52,894 bases of DNA from Fuerstiella sp. (GTDB lineage Bacteria; Planctomycetota; Planctomycetia; Planctomycetales; Planctomycetaceae), in assembly GCA_022843805.1 (NCBI GenBank), contig JALHMY010000070.1, positions 1 through 52,894 of the forward strand. The letters are read 5' to 3'. Shown here in pieces: positions 1 to 6,373 of the stretch; position 1 is the first letter of the stretch, and every line of letters begins with the position of its first letter. The notes under the pieces were generated by a model, which worked only from the letters and a program-made list of their open reading frames with translations, ran no database searches and was not told the origin of the DNA. Made by a program: the position numbers and the translations under genes.

Positions 1-53
1 CCCCCGATTTGTCTTTTATGGCTGTTGTAATATTTGCAAAAAAAACAAACCCG

Positions 54-98
54 GTCGGCGGAGCGACGGGTGTACTGTACACCCGTCGCTCCGCCGAC
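54..98. repeat. Perfect 21-bp inverted repeat (hairpin)
   Basis: Positions 54-74 and 78-98 are exact reverse complements separated by a 3-nt loop (CTG, 75-77). The stem is GC-rich and carries no U-run on either side, so it is not a standard intrinsic terminator. It lies in a gene-free stretch. It may be a mobile palindromic element of the REP type or a cruciform-forming site. The structure is seen directly; the role is unknown. Confidence 0.8.
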
Positions 99-344
99 GG
101 GATTTGGCAGCGTCGCAGAATCCGGCAACGCAAAACACGAAGTCGATTATGCACAAGTCCTGAGCGTGACCTTCGACAAGGCGCTGTCACCGAGTTCTTC
201 CGTTCCCCCAAAATCTTTCTGCCCAAAAAATCTTTCTGCCAACAACCGGTTGCCAGCCCGTGCAGTTTTCAGGGAGTTGGAATCCCCGGCTACCTCCAAA
301 CCTCGCTCCGCGAGGGGAGCCGCATGCCGACCGTGAGGCGGGGA

Positions 345-413
345 CACAGATGATCACAGATAACAGCAGCGACCTCACTTGTGTTTTATCTGTGCCCATC
401 TGTGTTATCTGTG
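345..413. repeat. CACAGAT/ATCTGTG interspersed inverted repeat
   Basis: Positions 345-363 can pair with 386-404 (17 of 19 bases), and a further GTTATCTGTG at 404-413 also matches 355-364 in inverted orientation. A run of A follows at 416-423. Short TATCTGTG clusters like this are common intergenic repeats in planctomycete-type genomes (general knowledge, not checked here). No gene overlaps it convincingly. Confidence 0.5.
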
Positions 414-524
414 GTTAAAAAAAGATGCGAGTCAATGACAAATCATGGGGCTGGATCAGCATTTGAGGTTTGTCCGCACCCGGCGGCTGCTCGCCCGGAC
501 AACAGTACCCTCGCCAAAAGCAAC

Positions 525-558
525 AGCGGTCTTACTCGTCGAGACGCGTAAGACCGCT
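525..558 (-). terminator. Hairpin downstream of the Pro-rich protein gene
   Basis: AGCGGTCTTAC (525-535) is perfectly complementary to 548-558, and the stem continues inward with CGTC/GACG (537-540/543-546). The following minus-strand sequence is GTTGCTTTTGGC, a weak T-rich tail. It lies about 190 nt past the stop of the gene ending at 749, so it may terminate that transcript. The hairpin is certain; the terminator role is inferred. Confidence 0.45.
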
Positions 559-748
559 GAAGCAGGCCAGGACTCTGTTGTTTACTTTTCCGGATACTTG
601 TCAGGCTGCCGAATTCTGATCGGTGCTCTGTCACGGTCAGGAATTGAGTTTCGCTTAATGACCCGAAACCTGCCAGCGTGCTGTTCTGAACCGCGGTATG
701 GCACCGGCAGCGGGTTTGGTATCGTCTGTTTCAGTTTCCGGCAGAGAA

Positions 749-2869
749 TTAATACTCGCTGGCAAACCGGGACGGGTCGCGGGAAAACAGGGCCATCGTT
801 TCCCGTGATCGAAACATGTAGAGTCGATCGCGGTACCACAGCGAATAGTCCAGCATTCCGGGCTGTTCCTCACCACTATTCACCAGCAGCACGATATCGC
901 TTCCCCCGGCTGCCGGAGCATATCGCGATGGATCCGATTCAAACGCCGCCTTAGCCCTGGCGGAAGAAAAGGAATATGTCTGCAGACCAAACACTGCCGT
1001 GAAGGCAGGATTCGCATCGGACAGTTCCCGCTGATCTCGCAGTTCAACCGGACAGAATCCCTTGAAACCCGTCTGTCCCGCCCGAGACTCAATCAGAGCT
1101 CGGCGACGATCACGCTCGGTATGCTCAGCGGCCTGCCGCTGTCGTTCGGCCGCCACAGCCGTATTCGAAATCTCATCAACGGTGGGCAGTGGCAACGCAG
1201 GAAGGCTCGAATCAAAATCTTCGACAGGCGGCAGTGGCTGGCCGGCAATGATATCGCTTTCTTTTTCGGCATCGCGATCCGTGCTGGCATCGTCCAAAAA
1301 TGCTCGGCCGGTCGTGTCTTCAAAGAATTGTTCGTCAGAAACGTCCAGTCGCACTCCGGTAAAAGGATTGCCTTCCACGGGCGCCGGAGCGGATTCGGCA
1401 GACGACTCGGGCAACGTTTTCCCTTCAGCAGCGGAATTCTGCTGACTGCCGGCTGGCGACTTCATCAACGGTTCGGCACTCGTCTCGCCGGTTTCACCTG
1501 TCACGCCGATCTCGCCGGCCGCTTCGCTGAATGGATTAGAAGTTGTCACAGCGGCCGGTGTGGGGCGTGGCTGAATGGCAACTTTGTCGGGCTGTGCTTC
1601 GGACCCTCGATCGGTCTCAGTCTGAGAAGCACGGGCAGCAGGAATCTCAATCAGCGAATCCAGATCCAGCACTTCTTCTGAATCCGAATTCGGCGTGACA
1701 GCAAACGGATCAACAAAATCGTCGCCTGGCTGAGACTTCGCTGGCAATGGCCGGGCAGCGGGAGGCACAGGATTCGTTTTTGTTACGGCAATCGTCGATG
1801 GTTGTGCCGAATCTCTGAGGACCTGGGGTTGCTCAGTCGATCCCGCAGCACGGTTCGAAGGAACAGCCTGCTGCTGTACCACCGAGTGAGGCTGAATGAA
1901 GGATGGAGCAGTGCCTGGCTGGACAAACTTCTTTGGTGCGGACGAGTTCTGGCCGGGCAGCGAACGGGCTGCCGGAACTGCTGCCGGTCGCATTTGAACA
2001 ACTCCCGGATTCGGTGCAACAACGGCCTTCTGACCCGCTGCCACACTGCTCCCGGAACGGGAGCCATTCACGACCGGCATCTGTGGAGACGCAGCCGACC
2101 GAACCGTTCCGGAATTTGACGGAGGCACTGGTGGGACGCGAGCAATTCCCGGAGGCACCTGAGGTGCAGAGGGCGCCCGATCGGAATGGATCGAATTCGG
2201 AGCAGGTGCTGATAACGTCGACAGTCCCTGCCCACCGGAAGACGAAGGATTCATCGTTGCGGTACCAGCCTTCGGTTCCCCGCGCAGTCGCCCCACCAGC
2301 TTCTGAAAGACATTCTTCTTTGGCTGTGGTGGCTGTTGAACTGACGGCTGTGATGACTGCTGAACGGTTTTCTGAGGTGATGTCGGAGGCTGCTGCTTTG
2401 AACGCACCATGTTCATCTGCGGATTACCAGCGTTTGGCAAGTCCTGCTGCAGCATTGATGGTGGTTGCTGTCCGTTTTCTTTAAACAACCGGTTCAGCTC
2501 ATTCACAACCATCGGATTGTTCGGAACCTGTTGTCCGACCGTGGCAGGAGGATTGTTAAACCCCGGCTGAGACGCCGCCTGGTTTCTTGCATTGGCACCG
2601 TTGTATGGAACGTTTGGCTGGAACTGAACACGCTGAATTCGAGTATTGTTCTGCGTCCCGGCGGTTGTTGCGGTAAACACCTGCTCTGCGGACTGCGAAC
2701 CGGAAGGCACCGGCTTCAGTTTGGGAGAGGGATGATTTCCCGAATAGAACGCGGGCTTCGCAGCAGCGTCCTCAAAGGCCACTGCAATCTGAGCCATTCC
2801 GTTCGCCAGTGCGGCTGAAGAAACAGCGGCGGCACACATCACCCGACGGACAAGCTTGCGAGAAGTCAT
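749..2869 (-). CDS. Secreted Pro/Ser/Gln-rich protein with C-terminal tandem YHS-like modules
   Basis: This 706-residue protein has an N-terminal signal peptide (MTSRKLVRRVMCAAAVSSAA...). A very long low-complexity region rich in Pro, Ser, Gln and Ala follows (about residues 45-580), with acidic stretches near 400-560. The last ~105 residues form a compact domain starting at FCPVEL (Cys606). It has two halves, each ending in an aromatic-x-F-x-S segment and then F-x-x-x-P-x-R-[YF]. This resembles YHS domains but lacks the usual second metal-binding Cys pair. The same two-part domain ends the thioredoxin-like protein at 12691-13638. The protein is probably exported to the periplasm or cell surface. 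The function is unknown: the low-complexity part may be a spacer and the C-terminus a binding module. The ATG start is supported by the signal peptide. Confidence 0.8.
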   Translation of the reverse strand: MTSRKLVRRVMCAAAVSSAALANGMAQIAVAFEDAAAKPAFYSGNHPSPKLKPVPSGSQSAEQVFTATTAGTQNNTRIQRVQFQPNVPYNGANARNQAASQPGFNNPPATVGQQVPNNPMVVNELNRLFKENGQQPPSMLQQDLPNAGNPQMNMVRSKQQPPTSPQKTVQQSSQPSVQQPPQPKKNVFQKLVGRLRGEPKAGTATMNPSSSGGQGLSTLSAPAPNSIHSDRAPSAPQVPPGIARVPPVPPSNSGTVRSAASPQMPVVNGSRSGSSVAAGQKAVVAPNPGVVQMRPAAVPAARSLPGQNSSAPKKFVQPGTAPSFIQPHSVVQQQAVPSNRAAGSTEQPQVLRDSAQPSTIAVTKTNPVPPAARPLPAKSQPGDDFVDPFAVTPNSDSEEVLDLDSLIEIPAARASQTETDRGSEAQPDKVAIQPRPTPAAVTTSNPFSEAAGEIGVTGETGETSAEPLMKSPAGSQQNSAAEGKTLPESSAESAPAPVEGNPFTGVRLDVSDEQFFEDTTGRAFLDDASTDRDAEKESDIIAGQPLPPVEDFDSSLPALPLPTVDEISNTAVAAERQRQAAEHTERDRRRALIESRAGQTGFKGFCPVELRDQRELSDANPAFTAVFGLQTYSFSSARAKAAFESDPSRYAPAAGGSDIVLLVNSGEEQPGMLDYSLWYRDRLYMFRSRETMALFSRDPSRFASEY

Positions 2870-3260
2870 GATTCAATTCCCCGAAAACAGATTGACTAAG
2901 CTTGCTTTGTCTATCGTCTGGCAGGAAAAGGCGGGTTGTTCCTGTTGGATCGATTTTGAAGTCGTTACGACGGATAGGATGGCTAATTGCCTGACAACCG
3001 GAACGATCGCCAAGTTCTTCCTGAATCGCCCAGATCGCCTGGTCGGACCGGGAAACCGACAAAACGAAAAGAGGAAGGCTACTGGACCACTGAGTGCCTG
3101 CGGAATAGGATGCGTTCTCCGGAAGGAGAGGGTAACTGCGTGAATTCTGAGTGATTTCCGGCTGGAAGTCGGAATTCGGGCATCAAAAAGTGGCTTTTTG
3201 TGCGCCGCTCCGGAGTTTTCGTGACAGAATCCCACTTTGTTCGCTGAAGATGGAGCTTAA
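2870..3260. other. Divergent intergenic region, no gene seen
   Basis: This stretch separates the minus-strand Pro-rich protein from the plus-strand FlgM-like gene, so promoters for both should lie here. A 7-bp palindrome, CAAAAAG-tgg-CTTTTTG, occupies 3184-3200 upstream of the FlgM-like gene. I could not assign convincing -10/-35 elements. Confidence 0.4.
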
Positions 3261-3548
3261 ATGCACAAGTCTGTTGAAAGAACAATCGGGTTTATGCAGC
3301 AGCACAAGCTGATGGAGAAGGAAATCCCGGACGCTGCGGAGCCTGACGGCACTGTTAATACGGAAGCAGGGCCCGGTGACCCCGCGGAGGATCAGATGTC
3401 CGACGAGGAGCTTGGCGAGATGCAGAACGAAAAAATCGCATCCATTCGGGCGGCGATTGCCGCGGGATCCTACGATTCCGACGAACTTTTGCAAAAAGCA
3501 ATTGCCAAAATGCTTCAGCGGATTGACGAAGACTCTGATCTGCAATAA
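3261..3548 (+). CDS. FlgM-like anti-sigma factor (putative)
   Basis: The protein is small (95 residues), acidic and probably disordered. Its C-terminal third (about residues 58-90, EKIASIRAAIAAGSYDSD) matches the pattern of the sigma-28-binding helix of FlgM anti-sigma factors: K-[IV]-x-x-[IL]-[RK]-x-A-I-x-x-G-x-[YF]-x-x-D followed by an amphipathic helix. FlgM binds FliA and delays late flagellar gene expression until the hook is complete, so a role in flagellar regulation is plausible. No flagellar gene is adjacent. A GGAG Shine-Dalgarno stands 7 nt before the ATG. The match is by pattern only; another short acidic regulator is possible. Confidence 0.5.
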   Translation: MHKSVERTIGFMQQHKLMEKEIPDAAEPDGTVNTEAGPGDPAEDQMSDEELGEMQNEKIASIRAAIAAGSYDSDELLQKAIAKMLQRIDEDSDLQ

Positions 3549-3593
3549 TCAGCAGACACGAAGATTTTTGCGTTCAACCGGCATTTTATAACC

Positions 3594-3645
3594 AGTGACA
3601 GTTAACACCCAATGACAGTTATCACCCAATGACAGTCAGTGACAG
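3594..3645 (+). repeat. 17-bp tandem repeat upstream of fur
   Basis: AGTGACAGTTAACACCC (3594-3610) is followed by AATGACAGTTATCACCC (3611-3627), then a partial third unit AATGACAGT (3628-3636) and a further AGTGACAG (3638-3645). The array ends about 10 nt before the GTG start of the Fur gene. It could be a set of operator sites or a leader element. The repeats are seen; the function is inferred. Confidence 0.7.
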
Positions 3646-3654
3646 AGGTTCGTC

Positions 3655-4155
3655 GTGAGCGATTTTGCTCCTCAGGATGTGGCAGTTTCCCCGGTCGAGA
3701 AATTTCGAGAATTTCTTGGCACTCGGGGGCAGCGACTCACGCAGGAACGTGAAACAATCGTCCGTGAAATCTTTGCCGAACATGACCACTTTGATTCTGA
3801 TCAGATCGTCGCCCGGCTGTCAAAACCTCGCGTCAACGCAGGACGTGTCAGTCGGGCGACAATTTACCGAACTCTCAGTTCTCTGGAGGAAGCGGGACTG
3901 ATTCGCAAGGTCGCCCGCGCGAATGATCGCGAAGTCTACGAACACGACTACGGTTATCCGCAACATGACCACTTCATCTGCGAAAAGTGCAGTAAACTGG
4001 TTGAGTTCCGCAATGAAGAAATCTCCCGAATTCTGGAGAAAGTCGCCGCGGACTTCGGGTTTCGAATGAGTTCTCACCGGCTTGAAGTCAACGGCATCTG
4101 CGCTGAATGTGCCAAACCTCCCGAACGCCGCCATCGGAAGCTTGATATGATCTGA
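3655..4155 (+). CDS. Fur-family metal-responsive transcriptional regulator
   Basis: At 166 residues, this is close to the usual length of the Fur family. The N-terminal winged helix covers about residues 14-95 and includes the recognition region SRATIYRTLSSLEEAGL. The C-terminal dimerisation domain has the histidine motif HDHFICEKC (His104, His106, Cys109, Cys112) and a second Cys pair ICAEC (Cys149, Cys152), which together form the structural zinc site. It would bind DNA when loaded with iron, zinc or another metal. The GTG start is chosen because it precedes the full domain and the tandem repeat ends just upstream. The stop lies 4 bp from the convergent prepilin peptidase stop. Fur, Zur and PerR subtypes cannot be told apart by eye. 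Confidence 0.9.
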   Translation: MSDFAPQDVAVSPVEKFREFLGTRGQRLTQERETIVREIFAEHDHFDSDQIVARLSKPRVNAGRVSRATIYRTLSSLEEAGLIRKVARANDREVYEHDYGYPQHDHFICEKCSKLVEFRNEEISRILEKVAADFGFRMSSHRLEVNGICAECAKPPERRHRKLDMI

Positions 4156-4159
4156 CGGA

Positions 4160-5161
4160 TCAGCGGATCGCGTCGGTCGGAATGGACCGAAACACCCGAA
4201 GCCCTCCCAATAGCAGCGCGAGGGACGCGAGTGAACCGGCCACAAGCCCTGCAACAGTCGGCCAGTGACTGAAAATCGTACGCAGTCCCAGGCCAACCCA
4301 CAGGAATTGCCACGAGAATAACACGACGACCGCAGCAAAGGCCAGCCACGGTCCGAGCGCCAGAAAGTGCCGCCCTGAGATCAGCTTCACCAGCAATCCA
4401 ATGACCAGCCCGCTGAGAGGCGCGATTGCCAGCACGCACAGCACCGGCTGCCATCCCACAAAAGCACCAATCATCGCCATCAAAGTGACATCACCCAGGC
4501 CAACTGCCGGATAGCCGAGAATGCTTCCCGCCAGAAGGCGCACGATCCACATCAGACTGGCCCCCGCCAGCATTCCCGTGAGACTCCATAAAAGGCCGTG
4601 CAAATGCCGGTGGTGCTTCATCCATTCCGGTAAATACGGACCGTACAGGTCTTCCAGACCCCAGTCGACCCAGATATGAATGATCTGAAGGTCTCCGGAA
4701 ATGGTCGCCAGCAGCACAGCCAGTAAAATGCCGGCGAATACGACGAGATCCGGAATCACATACTCCAGAAGATCGGTAATGGTCGCCACCATGAGCAGAA
4801 AGACAAATAGCAGGTGATAAGGAAGTCGCTGCTGCCAGAGCTCTGCCGACGGCCGAACCTCTGTGACCGTCTGACAACCGAGTTCCAGGCTCCAGCCAAA
4901 CAGCAAAAACAGAGCACCGGCTGAGATGGATGTTAGCAACGGCCACAATGGCCCTCGGGAACCACACTGCCCACAACGCCATGGCAGGAGTGTCCGAAAA
5001 ATCGATATCCGCAGGGAAATCCGCTGACCGCATTTGTTGCACTGCAGGAGACCGTGAGCTGAAGCTGTTTCGGACGGCGGAGCCAGCAGGAGCCAGCAGG
5101 CCAGCAGGCACGCCAATTGCCCGGATAAGAAGCCGATGAGAAATAATCCGACAAAAAACAT
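4160..5161 (-). CDS. Type IV prepilin peptidase (A24 aspartic protease)
   Basis: This 333-residue polytopic membrane protein has both catalytic motifs of the A24 family: TITDLLEYVIPD in the middle and GLGDVTLMAMIGAFVGW near residue 220. A four-Cys zinc motif precedes them (CNKC and, ~20 residues later, CGQC), as in PilD/GspO enzymes. The family cleaves the leader of type IV pilins and pseudopilins at the inner membrane and methylates the new N-terminus. The N-terminal segment is atypical, lacking the usual GSFLN-x-x-IYR motif, so the methyltransferase half may be altered. Possible clients in the window are the TadE-like proteins at 26.5-28.8 kb, though Tad systems often use a dedicated short peptidase. 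No pilus gene is adjacent. Confidence 0.85.
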   Translation of the reverse strand: MFFVGLFLIGFLSGQLACLLACWLLLAPPSETASAHGLLQCNKCGQRISLRISIFRTLLPWRCGQCGSRGPLWPLLTSISAGALFLLFGWSLELGCQTVTEVRPSAELWQQRLPYHLLFVFLLMVATITDLLEYVIPDLVVFAGILLAVLLATISGDLQIIHIWVDWGLEDLYGPYLPEWMKHHRHLHGLLWSLTGMLAGASLMWIVRLLAGSILGYPAVGLGDVTLMAMIGAFVGWQPVLCVLAIAPLSGLVIGLLVKLISGRHFLALGPWLAFAAVVVLFSWQFLWVGLGLRTIFSHWPTVAGLVAGSLASLALLLGGLRVFRSIPTDAIR

Positions 5162-5863
5162 GCCTCAGCGCTCGCTGGAATCCAGAAAATCATGACGGGA
5201 ATGGGCACGTTAACGCACAGGAACCTGAAAAGCGAGCCCCCATCAACATGCCCAACATACAGGCAGGACGCCCAAAAAACTGACAACCGCAATGGAAACT
5301 GTTGCGACTTCCTCGGCATTTGCTTTTCGGCATAGGACTTGCTTTACGGGATTTTTGTACAGTCACCAACGAGGACTTGAAGATGGCCATTTGTCTCGAT
5401 CAGAGCATATGTTCATATGAGTGTGATTCTGACGAATCGCGCATGAGAGGACGGACTGGGATGGGATCTGCATTACGGAGTCGGCTGTCAGAATTTCCCG
5501 GTCGGCTGGCATGTCCGGATTGTCGAAGTGATCGGCAAATAGATATTGATTTGTTTTGGAGAGGTTTGTGGCAGCATCTTCGCTGACCGCAACCGAGGCA
5601 TGGTGGCCGAAGAATCTGGAAGATTGACGGGGAATTCTGCCGGGGGCAAATCCATTTGGGTATGCTTGTTAATACCGAACCTGGCGATGATTTTCGCGGC
5701 AGGAAATTGTGATAGGATTCTGCCGGGATCCTGTTCAGCGAGTGGCTGGCGAACGCTGCGTTGCCGGTACTGTAAGAATTGTGCAGCAATCATTGTAACC
5801 ACAGGTCGGCGACCGTCAGAGTGACGGGTCCGACCGTTGACTTTTGGGGTGAAAGCACAGACC
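5162..5863. other. Long intergenic region before glnB
   Basis: Nothing in these ~700 nt reads as a credible protein: the open frames have Cys/Arg/Ser-rich shadow composition and no good start. The stretch must carry promoters for the minus-strand prepilin peptidase and the plus-strand glnB. The only clear structure is the hairpin at 5804-5835. Confidence 0.4.
5804..5835 (+). promoter_or_regulatory. Structured leader hairpin upstream of glnB
   Basis: GGTCGG (5804-5809) pairs with CCGACC (5830-5835), and CCGTCA (5813-5818) with TGACGG (5822-5827), giving a strong two-part stem with a small internal loop and a GAG apical loop. It ends 28 nt before the glnB ATG. It could be an attenuator, a terminator of an upstream transcript (the following GTTGACTTTTGG is weakly T-rich) or an mRNA-stabilising leader. 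The structure is certain; the role is inferred. Confidence 0.5.
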
Positions 5864-6202
5864 ATGAAAAAGCTGGAAGCAGTAATTCGTCATTACAAGC
5901 TGGAAGACGTTAAGACTGCCCTGACCGGGATCGGCGTACAGGGGATGACCGTTTCTGAAGTACGAGGTTTTGGCCGTCAGCGTGGCCATAAAGAGACGTA
6001 CCGCGGAGCCGAATACACCGTGGACTTCATGCCTAAAGTCAAAATGGAAGTCGTTGTCAACGACAATGAAGTTGATGCCGCAATCAACACCATTTGTGAA
6101 GCAGCCCGCACTGGCTCAATCGGCGACGGAAAAATCTTTGTTTCCAGTCTTGAGCAGGTTGTTCGAATCCGCACAGGTGAAATGGGAGTCGAAGCGATTT
6201 AA
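5864..6202 (+). CDS. glnB: Nitrogen regulatory protein P-II
   Basis: A 112-residue protein of standard P-II length. The T-loop sequence RGAEYTVDF places the conserved uridylylatable tyrosine at residue 51 when translation begins at MKKLEAVIRHYKLED. The B-loop motif TGSIGDGKIF and the C-terminal RIRTGEMG are also present. P-II proteins sense 2-oxoglutarate and ATP/ADP and, when modified by GlnD, adjust glutamine synthetase and ammonium uptake. The ATG at 5864 is preferred over an upstream in-frame ATG at 5837 because it gives the canonical N-terminus. glnD follows on the same strand after a terminator. No amtB or glnA is adjacent, so whether this is the GlnB or GlnK paralogue is open. Confidence 0.95.
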   Translation: MKKLEAVIRHYKLEDVKTALTGIGVQGMTVSEVRGFGRQRGHKETYRGAEYTVDFMPKVKMEVVVNDNEVDAAINTICEAARTGSIGDGKIFVSSLEQVVRIRTGEMGVEAI

Positions 6203-6278
6203 TACAGAGAATCAGTACTGAACCCACATACTGCCGGAAATGTTCACTGGGCCTTTGGCGGTGTTCCAGGTATCCTGT

Positions 6279-6310
6279 TGCAGGCGGACGTTTGTACGCC
6301 TGCATTTTTA
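6279..6310 (+). terminator. Rho-independent terminator between glnB and glnD
   Basis: TGCAGGCG (6279-6286) pairs perfectly with CGCCTGCA (6297-6304), with a 10-nt loop and a TTTTTAT tail. It is placed 77 nt after the glnB stop and 64 nt before the glnD start, so glnB is probably a separate transcript, or there is partial read-through into glnD. Confidence 0.75.
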
Positions 6311-6373
6311 TCTGTGAACGCATTTTTCTCTGTGAACAATGGCGCGGGGCTTTACCGGCGAGTTGTGTGAATT

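Larger units (their letters stand above)
1..748. other. Gene-free left edge
   Basis: I see no coding region here with a recognisable family or a good start site. Open frames on both strands are short, of low complexity or overlap hairpins. The stretch contains the inverted repeat at 54-98, the CACAGAT cluster at 345-413 and the hairpin at 525-558. Confidence 0.5.

Noticed and set aside
445..954. Plus-strand open frame at the left edge
   Set aside because: It runs antisense into the Pro-rich protein gene, crosses a hairpin and has no protein-like pattern.
5302..5586. Small Cys/Arg-rich frame between the prepilin peptidase and glnB
   Set aside because: It has no ribosome site or domain, and its composition is not protein-like.
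5740..5765. Sigma-54 promoter before glnB (TGGC...TTGC)
   Set aside because: The two elements are 14 nt apart, start to start, rather than the 11 nt the consensus needs, so it is not credible.
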